Below are positions 52,376 through 61,700 of a stretch of 64,000 bases of DNA, one piece after another. The notes below the pieces were generated by a model. The model saw nothing but the letters and a program-made list of their open reading frames with translations. It did no database searches and was not told where the DNA came from. The position numbers were made by a program, and so were the translations under genes. The stretch comes from Methylobacterium radiodurans (GTDB lineage: Bacteria; Pseudomonadota; Alphaproteobacteria; Rhizobiales; Beijerinckiaceae), in the NCBI RefSeq assembly GCF_003173735.1, contig NZ_CP029551.1:1346001-1410000 (forward strand), in the 5' to 3' direction. Every line of letters begins with the position of its first letter. Position 1 is the first letter of the stretch.

Positions 52376-53701
52376 TCAGACCGGCGGCGTGCCGTTGGCG
52401 GTGAGCACCGCGCCCGCGAGATAGAGCGAGCCGCAGATCAGGATGCGCGGCGGAGCCTCGAAGGCGATGTCGGAGATGCCGGAAAGCGCCGCCTCGATGC
52501 TCGGGGCGACCCGCGCGCTCAGGCCCACGCCCTCGGCGATCTGCGCGACCTCCTCGGCGGGGCGCGCGGCCATCTGGCCGGCGATCGGCACGGCGATCAG
52601 GGCGCGCGACAGGCCGACGAAGTGGCGCAGGAAGCCCTCGGCGTCCTTGGTTCCGAGGAGCCCCACGACGAGGACGAGCGGCGCGTCGCTGCGCTCGCCG
52701 AGTTCGGCAAGTGCCGCCGCCAGGATGCGCCCGCCGTCGATGTTGTGGCCGCCGTCGAGCCAGAGCTCGGAGCCCGCCGGCACCAGCGCGGCGAGGCGCC
52801 CGCGGCTCAGGCGCTGCAGGCGGCCGGGCCACTCGACATTGCGCAGGCCCGCCTCGATCGCCGCCGTGCCGATGTCGCCGAAGCCGGCCGCGCGGAGCGC
52901 CGCGATGGCGGTGCCGGCATTCGTGAACTGATGGCGGCCCAGCAGCTTCGGCTTGGGCAGGTCGAACAGGTCGGTCTCGTCCTGGTAGACGAGGCGCCCG
53001 CGCTCCTCGTGCACCGAGAAATCCTGGTTGCCGACGAGGATCGGCCCGGCGCCCACCGCCTCGGCGCGGCGGCAGAGCACGGCGTCGGCCTCGGCGTAGT
53101 CCTGTGCGGCGATCACGGCCGGGCAGCCGCGCTTGAAGATGCCGGCCTTCTCGCCCGCCACCGCCTCGACCGTGTCGCCGAGATACTCCGCGTGGTCGCG
53201 TCCGATCGGCGTCACCACGGCGGCGGCGGGCTGGTCGATCACGTTGGTGGCGTCGACCCGGCCACCCAGGCCCACCTCCAGGAGGAGCACGTCGGCGGGC
53301 GCCTCGGAGTAGAGCAGGAGGGCGGCCGCCGTGGTGATCTCGAAGACGGTGATCGGGTCGCCGGCATTCGCCGCCTCGCAGCGCGCGAAGGCGTCGGCGA
53401 GCCGGTCCTCGGGCACGAAGCTGCCGCCCCCGATCGCGCCGAGCCGGATGCGCTCGTGGAAGCGCACGAGGTGGGGCGAGGTGTAGACATGGGCGGCCAA
53501 GCCCCCCGCCTCCAGGATCGCCCGCATGAAGGCGATGGTCGAGCCCTTGCCGTTGGTGCCGGCCACGTGGATCACCGGGGGCAGGCGCCGCTCCGGATGG
53601 TTGAGCGCCGCCAGCAGCCGTTGAATTCGCCCGAGCGACAGGTCGATCGTGCGGGGGTGGAGCGCGAGGAAGCGCGCCATCATCGCGTCGGAGGAGTCCA
53701 T
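52376..53701 (-). CDS. folC: Bifunctional dihydrofolate synthase / folylpolyglutamate synthase
   Basis: A 441-residue Mur-ligase-fold enzyme adding glutamate to dihydropteroate and folates. The P-loop is HVAGTNGKGSTIAFMRAIL, followed by YTSPHLVRFHERIRL, a folate-loop region, DVLLLEVGLGGRVDATNV with the metal-binding Glu, PIGRDHAEYLGDTVEAVAGE, and the C-terminal domain ELWLDGGHNIDGGRILA and LVVGLLGTKDAEGFLR. It lies 14 bases after accD on the same strand; the trpA-accD-folC order is usual in alphaproteobacteria. Confidence 0.95.
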   Translation of the reverse strand: MDSSDAMMARFLALHPRTIDLSLGRIQRLLAALNHPERRLPPVIHVAGTNGKGSTIAFMRAILEAGGLAAHVYTSPHLVRFHERIRLGAIGGGSFVPEDRLADAFARCEAANAGDPITVFEITTAAALLLYSEAPADVLLLEVGLGGRVDATNVIDQPAAAVVTPIGRDHAEYLGDTVEAVAGEKAGIFKRGCPAVIAAQDYAEADAVLCRRAEAVGAGPILVGNQDFSVHEERGRLVYQDETDLFDLPKPKLLGRHQFTNAGTAIAALRAAGFGDIGTAAIEAGLRNVEWPGRLQRLSRGRLAALVPAGSELWLDGGHNIDGGRILAAALAELGERSDAPLVLVVGLLGTKDAEGFLRHFVGLSRALIAVPIAGQMAARPAEEVAQIAEGVGLSARVAPSIEAALSGISDIAFEAPPRILICGSLYLAGAVLTANGTPPV

Positions 53702-53715
53702 CGTCGGGCTTCGCC

Positions 53716-54609
53716 TCAGGCGGCCTCGGGTGCCGGGGCCGGCTGCGGCGCGGCCGCCGCCGGGCGCACGTCCATCAGCAGGCCGCAGATCCGGGCGATC
53801 GTCTCCTTGAGCTGGTGGCGGTGCACCACCTGATCGACCATGCCGTGGTCGCGCAGGTACTCGGCCCGCTGGAAGCCGTCGGGGAGCTTCTCGCGGATGG
53901 TCTGCTCGATGACGCGGGGGCCCGCGAAGCAGATCAGCGCCCCGGGCTCGGCGAGGTGCACGTCGCCCAGCATCGCGTAGGAGGCCGTGACGCCGCCCGT
54001 GGTCGGGTTCGTCAGCACCACGATGTAGGGGAGCCGGGCCGCGTTGAGGCGGCGCACCGCCACCGTCGTGCGGGGCATCTGCATGAGCGAGAGGATGCCC
54101 TCCTGCATCCGCGCGCCGCCCGAGGCCGCGAACAGCACGTAGGGGGTACGCTTCTCCAGTGCCGTCTCGGCGCCGCGCACGAAGGCCTCGCCGGCCGCCA
54201 TGCCGAGCGAGCCCGCCATGAAGCCGAATTCCTGGGCGGCGAGCGTCATCGGCAGGCCGCCGACCCGGCCGAAGCCGATTTTGAAGGCGTCCTGCAGGCC
54301 GGTCTTGGCGCGGGCGTCCTTCAGGCGATCGACGTAGCGCTTCTCGTCGCGGAACTTCAGCGGGTCGGTGGCGACCTCAGGGAGTGCCACGTCGATCCAG
54401 GTGCCCTCGTCGAACATCATCTTGAGGCGGGCGGCCGCGCTCATCTTCAGATGGTGCTCGGAGCCTGGAATCACCCAGTGGTTGGCCTCCACCTCCTTGT
54501 GGAAGACCATCTGGCCGGTATCCGGGCACTTCACCCAGAGGTTCTCCGGGGTCTCGCGCTTGAACAGGGTCTTGATCTTGGGGCGCACGACCTCCGAGAT
54601 CCAGTTCAT
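53716..54609 (-). CDS. accD: Acetyl-CoA carboxylase carboxyltransferase, beta subunit
   Basis: A 297-residue carboxyltransferase for malonyl-CoA synthesis. Core motifs are [52 protein letters not shown] (oxyanion hole) and [17 protein letters not shown], ending [18 protein letters not shown]. The N-terminal zinc finger of the E. coli type is lost: only the first Cys remains in [15 protein letters not shown]; the same loss is seen in many rhizobiales. ATG 54609 is preferred over 54624. Confidence 0.96.
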   Translation of the reverse strand: MNWISEVVRPKIKTLFKRETPENLWVKCPDTGQMVFHKEVEANHWVIPGSEHHLKMSAAARLKMMFDEGTWIDVALPEVATDPLKFRDEKRYVDRLKDARAKTGLQDAFKIGFGRVGGLPMTLAAQEFGFMAGSLGMAAGEAFVRGAETALEKRTPYVLFAASGGARMQEGILSLMQMPRTTVAVRRLNAARLPYIVVLTNPTTGGVTASYAMLGDVHLAEPGALICFAGPRVIEQTIREKLPDGFQRAEYLRDHGMVDQVVHRHQLKETIARICGLLMDVRPAAAAPQPAPAPEAA

Positions 54610-54686
54610 CGGCTCTACCATCATGCCGGCCCGTGCTGTGTTTGTCCGGAGGGCGATATCGTGGTGCTGCGCCGTGGGCGCCAGGG

Positions 54687-55517
54687 TTAGCGGCGCTCGG
54701 CGGACCGCACGCCCGCGGCGAGTTCGCGCACGAGCCCGGCGACCGCCTCGACGGTGCCGCCCTGCGCGCGGCCCTCCCCGTCGAGGGAGCGGTGCAGCGC
54801 GTCGACCAGCGCCGAGCCCACCACCACACCGTCGGCGCCCCGCGCGATGGCCGCGGCGTGCGCGCCCGTCTTCACGCCGAAGCCCACCACCACCGGCAGG
54901 TCGGTGTGGCGGCCGATGCGCGCGACCGCCTCCGCGACCTTGCCGAAATCGGGCGTCGCCGTGCCGGTGATGCCGGTGATCGAGACGTAGTAGACGAAGC
55001 CCGCCGTGTTCGCGAGGACGGCCGGCAGGCGCGCATCGTCGGTGGTCGGGGTCGCGAGCCGGATGAAGGCCAGCCCCTTGGCGAGCGCCGGCAGGCAGAG
55101 CTCCTCGTCCTCCTCGGGCGGCAGGTCGACCACGATCAGGCCGTCGATGCCCGCCGCCACCGCGTCGTCGAGGAAGCGGGCGACGCCGTAGGTGTGGATC
55201 GGGTTGAAGTAGCCCATCAGTATCACGGGCGTGTCGGCGTTCCCCGTCCGGAAGCGGGTGACGAGTTCCAGGGTCCGGGCCACGCCCTGGCCGCCCTTCA
55301 GGGCGCGCAGGCCCGCCGCCTGGATCGCCGGGCCGTCCGCCATCGGGTCGGTGAAGGGCAGGCCGAACTCGACGATGTCGGCCCCGGCCTCCGGCAGCGC
55401 CTCCAGCACCTTCAGGGAGGTCTCGGGGTCGGGGTCGCCCGCCATCACGTAGGTGACGAGGGCGGCACGCCCCTCCGCGCGGCAGCGGGCGAAAACGGCG
55501 TCGATGCGGCTCGGCAT
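54687..55517 (-). CDS. trpA: Tryptophan synthase alpha subunit
   Basis: A 276-residue TIM-barrel enzyme that splits indole-3-glycerol phosphate and channels indole to TrpB. Catalytic Glu in [17 protein letters not shown] and Asp in the same segment; [30 protein letters not shown] and [13 protein letters not shown] are all typical. ATG 55517 begins [18 protein letters not shown]. No trpB is seen upstream in the window, so trpA heads this accD-folC run here; trpB and trpF are probably elsewhere. Confidence 0.95.
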   Translation of the reverse strand: MPSRIDAVFARCRAEGRAALVTYVMAGDPDPETSLKVLEALPEAGADIVEFGLPFTDPMADGPAIQAAGLRALKGGQGVARTLELVTRFRTGNADTPVILMGYFNPIHTYGVARFLDDAVAAGIDGLIVVDLPPEEDEELCLPALAKGLAFIRLATPTTDDARLPAVLANTAGFVYYVSITGITGTATPDFGKVAEAVARIGRHTDLPVVVGFGVKTGAHAAAIARGADGVVVGSALVDALHRSLDGEGRAQGGTVEAVAGLVRELAAGVRSAERR

Positions 55518-55742
55518 GGTCGGTGGCTGTCGGTTCGTGCCCTTGGGACCCTGGGACGCGGGGGCCGCGGACGGGGTCGAGCCGCCGCGCCTACACCATC
55601 GGGGCCGGCCCGTGAAGCGCGGGCGGGTTTCGCGGATCACCGCAAGCTCCGGTTAAGCGCCTTCGCTGACGGAGCCTTCAGGGATCCTGCGGGAGGGTTG
55701 GGACGGCGCGGGCCTCCCGCGCGGGAAGCCCGGGCCGCCCGC

Positions 55743-57770
55743 ATGCACGACCTGATCCTCGCCGCCCTGCTGGTCCTGGCCGGCCTGTCGGCCGGTCTCC
55801 TCGTCGGACGCACGCGGAGCCGGCCCCGGGCCGAAGTGCCCTCCGCGGAGGAGCTGCACGCGCGGATCCGGCGCATCGCCGAGAGCGAGGAGCGCTACCG
55901 GGCGCTTGTCGCCGCGACCACGGACGTCATCGTCCAGCGCGACGCGCGCGGCCGCATCACCTTCGCGAGCGACGGCTACGCCCGGCTCCTCGGCCGCGAC
56001 CCGCTCGACCTCGTCGGCTCGACCGCGGAGCCCGAGGTGATCGAGCGGGGGCCGTCCGGCACCGACGCGGACGGCGTGCGCCGCTCGGAGCGGCGGATCC
56101 GGGACGCGCAGGGCCGGATGCGCTGGTTCTCCTTCGTGGAGATGCCGGTCGGCGGCGCCTCGGGGGAGGGGAAGGGAGCGCCCCAGCTGCTCTGCGCCGG
56201 CACCGACATCACCGGCCGGGTCGAGGCGGTGCGCTCGCTCGACGGGGCGCTCGCCCGCGCGGAGGCCGCCAACGTCGCCAAGTCCCGCTTCCTCGCCACC
56301 GTCAGCCACGAGTTCCGCACGCCGCTCAACGGCATCCTGGGCATGACCGAACTCGTGCTCGGCACCGGGCTCGATGCCGAGCAGCGCACCTATGTCGAGG
56401 CGGTGCGCACCAGCGGCAAGGCGCTGCTCGGGCTGATCGATGGCATCCTCGACTTCTCCCGCATCGAGGCCGGTCGGCTCGACCTCGCCGACGAGCCATT
56501 CGACCTCGCCGGGCTGGCCGAGGGCGTGGTGGAGCTCCTGGCGCCGCGCGCCCAGGACAAGGACATCGAGATCGCCCTCGACGTCGCCGGGGACGTGCCC
56601 GCCCTGGTCCGGGGCGACGCGGACCGGGTTCGTCAGATCCTCATCAACCTCGCGGGCAACGCCGTGAAGTTCACCGCCGCGGGCGGCGTCGGCCTGTCCG
56701 TGAGCCGGGTCTCGGAGGGGATCTGCCTCTCGGTCTCCGATACCGGCCCGGGCATCCCGGCCGACAGGCTGCCGCTGCTCTTCGAGGAGTTCGCGCAGGG
56801 CGACGACAGCGCGAGCCGCCGCCACGAGGGCACGGGTCTCGGCCTCGCCATCACCCGCCGGCTCGCGATCCGGATGGGCGGACGGATCGAGGCGGAGTCC
56901 GAGCCGGGACGCGGCTCGACCTTTCGGGCGATCCTGCCGCTTGCCGCCGTGCCGGAGGATTTGGCTCCGTCCGAGACGGCACCCGGGCCGGCGCTTGCCG
57001 GGCGGCGGGTGTTGATCGTGGCCGATTCGCCCTTCCAGGCGCCCTATCTGGCGCGCATGCTCGGCCGGACCGGGGCGTCGGCCGTGCTCGCCGGGAGCCT
57101 CGAGGCCGGCCTCGACGCCCTGGCCGGTGCCGCCTTCGACGCGCTCATCGCCGACCGGGCGCTCGGCGACGCGTGCGTGCGCCGCCTCGCCGACGCGGCG
57201 CGGCTCCGCGGCGTGCGCTGCGGCCTGATCTTGCTCTCGCCCTTCGACCGGCGCGCCTTCGGGGCGCCCGCGGCCGCGGGCTTCGACAGCTACCTGATCA
57301 AACCCGTGCGCGCCCGCTCCCTGCTCGACCGCCTGCTCGCCCCGAGCCCTGCCGACGCGGCGCCCGCGCCGGCCGGTCCCGCCGCTGCCCGGGCGGCCGC
57401 CGGGCGCCGGGTGCTGCTCGCCGAGGACAATCCGATCAACGCCCTGCTCGCCACGCGCGCGCTCGAACGGCTCGGCGCCGAGGTGGTGCACGCCGCCGAC
57501 GGGCTGGAGGCGCTCGCCCGCCTCGACGATGCCGGCCCCTTCGACCTCGCGCTCATCGACGTCCGCATGCCGAACCTCGACGGGCACGAGACCGCCCGGC
57601 GCATCCGGGCCGTGGAGGAGCCCGGCGCGTCGCGGCTGCACCTCGTGGCGCTCACCGCCAATGCGGGCCGCGAGGACGAGCAGGCCGCGCTCGCCGCCGG
57701 CTTCGACGGCTTCCTGGCCAAGCCCCTGAACCTGAAGGCGCTGCCGGCCCTCCTAGAGCGGGCGGCGTGA
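55743..57770 (+). CDS. Hybrid sensor histidine kinase (PAS-HisKA-HATPase-REC-REC)
   Basis: A 675-residue hybrid kinase. A membrane helix is at residues 4-22, a PAS domain at about 50-160 (YRALVAATTDVIVQRDARG), and HisKA with His189 in FLATVSHEFRTPLNG. HATPase blocks are NLAGNAVKFTAAGGV, SVSDTGPGIPAD and HEGTGLGLAITRRLA. A degenerate receiver (VLIVADSPFQAPYLARM) keeps one Asp of the acidic pair and the Asp of ALIADRALGD. A canonical receiver follows (VLLAEDNPINALLATRAL; ALIDVRMPNLDGHETA). The signal is unknown. Its upstream gene trpA is divergent. Confidence 0.93.
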   Translation: MHDLILAALLVLAGLSAGLLVGRTRSRPRAEVPSAEELHARIRRIAESEERYRALVAATTDVIVQRDARGRITFASDGYARLLGRDPLDLVGSTAEPEVIERGPSGTDADGVRRSERRIRDAQGRMRWFSFVEMPVGGASGEGKGAPQLLCAGTDITGRVEAVRSLDGALARAEAANVAKSRFLATVSHEFRTPLNGILGMTELVLGTGLDAEQRTYVEAVRTSGKALLGLIDGILDFSRIEAGRLDLADEPFDLAGLAEGVVELLAPRAQDKDIEIALDVAGDVPALVRGDADRVRQILINLAGNAVKFTAAGGVGLSVSRVSEGICLSVSDTGPGIPADRLPLLFEEFAQGDDSASRRHEGTGLGLAITRRLAIRMGGRIEAESEPGRGSTFRAILPLAAVPEDLAPSETAPGPALAGRRVLIVADSPFQAPYLARMLGRTGASAVLAGSLEAGLDALAGAAFDALIADRALGDACVRRLADAARLRGVRCGLILLSPFDRRAFGAPAAAGFDSYLIKPVRARSLLDRLLAPSPADAAPAPAGPAAARAAAGRRVLLAEDNPINALLATRALERLGAEVVHAADGLEALARLDDAGPFDLALIDVRMPNLDGHETARRIRAVEEPGASRLHLVALTANAGREDEQAALAAGFDGFLAKPLNLKALPALLERAA

Positions 57771-57786
57771 GTTCTGAGGCGCCCGC

Positions 57787-58233
57787 TCAGCGCCGGATCA
57801 GGATCACCCCGCCGATCAGCAGGAGGGCGCCGAGGAGCCGTGTCGGATCGATCGGCTGGCGAGCGAGGCCCATCCACCCGAAATGGTCGAAGGCGAGGGA
57901 GGCGAACATCTGCCCGGCCACGAGGAGTGCGATGAAGGTCGCGGCCCCGAGTTGCGGCACGAGGAAGATCGCCAGCGCGACAAAGAGCGCGCCGAACAAT
58001 CCGCCGCTCCAGGCCCACCAGGGAAGGCGCAGCGCGAGGCTCGCGGCGGGGGGCGGATCCTTGAGCGCGAGGGTGAGCAGCCCCATGCAGGCCAGCCCGA
58101 CGGCGTAGCTGACGACGCCCGACCAGGCAGCCGAGTTCAGGGCGAGACGCAGGTTCGCGTTCAGCGCCTGCTGGACGACGATGCTGATGCCGGCGGCGAC
58201 GGCGAGGGCAGATGGGAGCAGGAGAGCGAGCAT
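57787..58233 (-). CDS. DMT-family transporter, DUF606/YdcZ type
   Basis: A 148-residue four- to five-helix membrane protein of the DMT/YdcZ (DUF606) family. Helix segments include LLLPSALAVAAGISIVVQQA, WSGVVSYAVGLACMGLLTLA, PWWAWSGGLFGALFVALAIF, VPQLGAATFIALLVAGQMF and LLGALLLIGGVILI; NANLR early and FDHFGW between are family features. It acts as a dimer of halves. ATG 58233 avoids a 20-residue Arg-rich extension. Divergent from a LysR regulator, so probably controlled by it. Confidence 0.88.
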   Translation of the reverse strand: MLALLLPSALAVAAGISIVVQQALNANLRLALNSAAWSGVVSYAVGLACMGLLTLALKDPPPAASLALRLPWWAWSGGLFGALFVALAIFLVPQLGAATFIALLVAGQMFASLAFDHFGWMGLARQPIDPTRLLGALLLIGGVILIRR

Positions 58234-58350
58234 CGAGACCTGATCGTCCGGGCGGCGGGCCGCCCCGCGGGCCGCTCTGGCGTTCCTTGACAATCATCGA
58301 CGGGACATGCCGTCAAATGCCCGGATCCTCCGCGTCCATGCAGGACAGGC

Positions 58351-59250
58351 ATGATGAATCCGGCTCATCTCGACCTGTTCCGCGCCGTGCTCCGCCATGG
58401 CGGGATGACGCGCGCTGCCGCGGCGCTCGGGATCGGCCAGCCCCACGTGAGCCGCGCCATCGCGCAGCTCGAGACGGATCTCGGATTTCCTCTCTTCCTG
58501 CGCGGTCATGGCAGCGCGCTGCCCACGCGTGAGGGCGAAGCCTTCGCCCGTGAAGTCGAGCGAACCTGGGCGGGGCTGGACCACCTTCGGACAGCTGCCC
58601 GGCAAATCCGGGAGACGGGCACGGGGCCGCTGCGGGTCGCCTGCCAACCCGCCCTTGCAGGCCGCCTGCTGCCGCGCGCCGTCCGGTCCCTGCTGGCGGA
58701 GTACCCGGGCGCCCGCGTCGCGGTCCACGTGCCGAGCCCCGATACGATCTGGTCGTGGGTCGCGTCCGGCCGGTGCGACCTCGGCCTGGCCCGGCCCCGA
58801 ACGGGCTTCGCAGGCGTGGATGCTGAGATCTTCCTCAGGGTCGATGCGGTCTGCGCCCTGCCGCGGGGGCACGCGCTCGCGCGCAAGCGGACGATCACCG
58901 TGCAGGATCTCGCGGGCGAAGCGCTGATCGCGGGCGCCTCGGGCACCGTCCAGCAAGCGGTCGAGGAGCGATTCGCGCAGGCCGGCCTCGCTCCGCGCTT
59001 CGTCCATATGGCCCAGTACACGGCGGCACGCTGCGGACTGGTGGCCGAACGGCTCGGCCTCGCCGTCGTCGATCCGGTGCCGGCGCGTGCGCTGGGCGGG
59101 CTGCCGATCGTGCTGCGCCCCTTCCAGCCGTCTCTCCCCATCGCGACGATGCTGCTGCGGCCCGCGGGGCGGCCGCCCGAGCAGCTCGCCGAACGCCTCA
59201 TCGACCTGCTGAAGGCCGAGCGCGACGCGCTCCCGGGCCATGCGTTCTAA
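58351..59250 (+). CDS. LysR-type transcriptional regulator
   Basis: A 299-residue LTTR. The N-terminal winged helix-turn-helix is DLFRAVLRHGGMTRAAAALG and IGQPHVSRAIAQLETDLGF, followed by FLRGHGSALPTREGEAFARE. The effector domain runs from GPLRVACQPALAGRLLP with the RD-I/RD-II alternating pattern, ending SLPIATMLLRPAGRPPEQLA. ATG 58351 is favoured. The 117-base gap to the divergent transporter probably contains the operator. The effector may be a transported compound. Confidence 0.92.
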   Translation: MMNPAHLDLFRAVLRHGGMTRAAAALGIGQPHVSRAIAQLETDLGFPLFLRGHGSALPTREGEAFAREVERTWAGLDHLRTAARQIRETGTGPLRVACQPALAGRLLPRAVRSLLAEYPGARVAVHVPSPDTIWSWVASGRCDLGLARPRTGFAGVDAEIFLRVDAVCALPRGHALARKRTITVQDLAGEALIAGASGTVQQAVEERFAQAGLAPRFVHMAQYTAARCGLVAERLGLAVVDPVPARALGGLPIVLRPFQPSLPIATMLLRPAGRPPEQLAERLIDLLKAERDALPGHAF

Positions 59251-59314
59251 AAGGCCTGCGCGTTGACAGGCCTGCGCGTTGACAGGAACGCGGCGCCCGG
59301 CGAACAGAACCGAC

Positions 59315-59599
59315 ATGGCACAGACCACGGCACAGACCACGCAGCCGGATTCGGCACAGGATCGCGGCACGCTCGCGGCCTGGGGGATCGTCACGGTCAC
59401 CGTCGCGACCGTGCTGCTGGGCGCCCTGCTGCCGGCGGCCCGGCCGGAGCGGCCCGTGTCGCCCGCGGACGACCTCGCCTGCCAGGAATGGAGCGACGGC
59501 TGCCAGGTCTGCCAGCGCCGCGCCGAGGGGCCGGCCTGCTCCCTGCCCGGTATCGCCTGCACGCCCGGGGAGCCGCGCTGCCAGCGCCGCGGCGGGTGA
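59315..59599 (+). CDS. Small membrane protein with Cys-rich C-terminus
   Basis: A 94-residue single-pass protein. A short N-terminal QTTAQTTQPDSAQD tail, then a hydrophobic helix LAAWGIVTVTVATVLLGALLP (about 20-40), then a C-terminal region of about 50 residues with six cysteines (ACQ, GCQ, VCQ, ACS, ACT, RCQ) and Arg. It may bind metal or form disulfides in the periplasm. The family is not recognised. ATG 59315 begins after AACAGAACCGAC without a strong Shine-Dalgarno, and the TGA stop overlaps gluQ's GTG (GTGA). Confidence 0.7.
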   Translation: MAQTTAQTTQPDSAQDRGTLAAWGIVTVTVATVLLGALLPAARPERPVSPADDLACQEWSDGCQVCQRRAEGPACSLPGIACTPGEPRCQRRGG

Positions 59600-60465
59600 G
59601 CGCGCCGGCCCATCTCCGCTTCGCGCCGAGCCCGAACGGGCGCCTCCACCGCGGCCACGCCTACTCGGCGCTGCTCAACGCCGAGATCGCCCGGCGCCTC
59701 GGCGGCCGCCTCTCGCTCCGCATCGAGGACATCGACCCGGTCCGCTCGCGGCCGGAACTCGTGGCGGCGATCCTGGAGGATCTCGCCTGGCTCGGCCTCA
59801 CCTGGTCCGGTCCGGTCCGGCGCCAGTCCGAGCACATGGCGGACTACGCGGCTGTGCGCGACGGGCTCGCCGCGGCGGGCCTCGCCTATCCGTGCTTCTG
59901 CTCCCGCAGGCAAATCCGCGACAGCTCGGCGGGCAGCGCCGATCCCCCGCGCGACCCGGACGGCGCTCCGCTCTATCCGGGCACCTGCCGCGGTCTCGAT
60001 CCTATCGCGGTGCGGGCGCGCGTGGAGGCGGGCACGCCGCACACCTGGCGCCTCGACATGGCCCGGGCGCTCGCCGCGGCGCCGGGGCCACACATCTACA
60101 CGGCCTTCGGGCCGGACGGCGGGGAGTGGCGCGTCGCCGCCGACCCGGCGCGCTGGGGCGACGCGGTGATCGCCCGGCGCGACGTGCCGACGAGCTACCA
60201 TCTCGCGGTCGTGCACGACGACGCGGCGCAAGGCGTCACCCACGTGGTGCGCGGCCGGGATCTCGAGGCCGCGACCGATCTGCACGTCCTGCTGCAGCGC
60301 CTGCTCGGGCTACCGAGTCCGCGCTACCACCACCACGCCCTGATCCGGGATGCGGCGGGCGAAAAGCTCGCCAAGTCCCGCGGCTCGGTCTCGCTCGCCG
60401 ACCTGCGGGCTCAGGGCGTCGCGGCCGCCGAACTGCGCGCCGCGCTGGGCTTCTCGCCCGCCTGA
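59596..60465 (+). CDS. gluQ: Glutamyl-Q tRNA(Asp) synthetase
   Basis: A 289-residue paralogue of the GluRS catalytic domain that attaches glutamate to queuosine in the anticodon of tRNA-Asp. HIGH-like RFAPSPNGRLHRGHAYSAL, SLRIEDIDPVRSRPELVAAI, zinc-binding CFCSRRQI with the later PGTCRG, YHLAVVHDDAAQGVTHVVRGRDL, and KMSK-like EKLAKSRGSVS are all seen. No anticodon-binding domain follows, as expected. Start is GTG 59596, coupled to the Cys-rich small gene. Its 3' end overlaps the LOV kinase by 55 bases. Confidence 0.94.
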   Translation: MSAPAHLRFAPSPNGRLHRGHAYSALLNAEIARRLGGRLSLRIEDIDPVRSRPELVAAILEDLAWLGLTWSGPVRRQSEHMADYAAVRDGLAAAGLAYPCFCSRRQIRDSSAGSADPPRDPDGAPLYPGTCRGLDPIAVRARVEAGTPHTWRLDMARALAAAPGPHIYTAFGPDGGEWRVAADPARWGDAVIARRDVPTSYHLAVVHDDAAQGVTHVVRGRDLEAATDLHVLLQRLLGLPSPRYHHHALIRDAAGEKLAKSRGSVSLADLRAQGVAAAELRAALGFSPA

Positions 60466-61502
60466 GGCGAGGCCTCCTCCGGCCCGCGCGCCGGCAGGAT
60501 CAGGGTCGCACGGGTGCCCTGAGGCTCGGCCGGCCCCCAGTCCAGCCCGGCGCGGAGCTGGCGCGCCAGCATCCGCACGATGGTCGTGCCGAAGGTGGCG
60601 GCCCCCGGCGCGCGCTCGGACATGCCGGGCCCGTCATCGGCCACCTCCAGCCGATCCCGGCCGTCGACGCGGGCGACGCGCACCGTGAGCCGGCCCGGCC
60701 GGTCCGCGAAGGCGTGCTTCAGCGCGTTGGTGACGAGTTCGTTCGCGATCAGCGCCAGGGGAGCGGCCGTCTCGGCCGGCACGCGCAGCGGCGCGAGATC
60801 GAGCGTCACCGCGATATCCGCCCGTCCGGCCGCGGCGAGCAGGTCCGCCACGATGTCGCCCACCACCGCGCCGATCGCGACCTGGGCGACGTCGTCCGAC
60901 TGGTGCAGCCGCCGGTGCAGGGTCGCCAGGGCCTCGATCCGCCGCAGCGTCGCCGCGAGCGTCTCGCGCGCGCCCGGGTCGGAGACGGCCTTCATCTGGG
61001 TCGCCACCAGGGCCGCGATCATCTGCAGCGTGTTCTTCACCCGGTGATCGACCTCGCGCAGCAGCGTGGTCCGGTCCTGGAGGTCCTGCAGGCGCTCCGT
61101 GACGTCCGTCTGGGTGGCGACGAAGTACTGCACCTCGCCGGCCCCGCCCAGGACCGGGCTGATCGAGAGGGCGTTCCAGAACGGAGTGCCGTCCTTGCGG
61201 TAGTTGAGGATGTCCAAGCCGATCTCGTGGCCGGTGCCGAGGGCGCGCCCGATGCGCGCGGCCGCGCCCGGATCCGTGCCGGGGCCCTGAAGGAAGCGGC
61301 AGTTGCGGCCCTCGACCTCGCTCCGCTCGTAGCCGGTGAGGCGCAGGAAGGCGTCGTTGGCGAAGACGATCGGGTTGTCGGCGCGGCGCGGATCGGTGAT
61401 CGTCATGGCCAGGCGCGTGGCCTGCATGGCGGCCCCGAATGGGGGGAGTGGGAGGCCGAAGTCTTGCTGCCCGGCCTCGGGCGGGGCGTCGGGCCGCGTC
61501 AT
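60411..61502 (-). CDS. LOV-domain HWE/HisKA_2 histidine kinase
   Basis: A 363-residue cytosolic blue-light receptor kinase. The LOV core is about 28-140: NDAFLRLTGYERSEVEGRNC then RFLQGPGTD carries the flavin-adduct Cys68, with LNYRKDGTPFWN and VQYFVATQTDVTER typical of LOV. A short linker leads to HisKA_2 with His153 in LLREVDHRVKNTLQMIAALV. HATPase has ALIANELVTNALKHAF, LEVADDGPGM and FGTTIVRMLARQLRA. No regulator is adjacent. Its end overlaps gluQ, convergent, by 55 bases. Confidence 0.93.
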   Translation of the reverse strand: MTRPDAPPEAGQQDFGLPLPPFGAAMQATRLAMTITDPRRADNPIVFANDAFLRLTGYERSEVEGRNCRFLQGPGTDPGAAARIGRALGTGHEIGLDILNYRKDGTPFWNALSISPVLGGAGEVQYFVATQTDVTERLQDLQDRTTLLREVDHRVKNTLQMIAALVATQMKAVSDPGARETLAATLRRIEALATLHRRLHQSDDVAQVAIGAVVGDIVADLLAAAGRADIAVTLDLAPLRVPAETAAPLALIANELVTNALKHAFADRPGRLTVRVARVDGRDRLEVADDGPGMSERAPGAATFGTTIVRMLARQLRAGLDWGPAEPQGTRATLILPARGPEEASPQAGEKPSAARSSAAATP

Positions 61503-61700
61503 GCGGTCTTCCAGTGCTGCGATGTGCGATGCGCGGGCGCCCCGGAATGCCGTGCGCGGGCACGAATCATTCCCGGACCCTCGGGTCTGTCAATGACCTG
61601 TGATGATCCTTCAGGGTGCGAAGTGCTGAGTAACGCAGATCTCAGCGATCATATCGCGATCATTGGTTGTATTGGCTTCTATTGCACAGCCGATGGCTGC

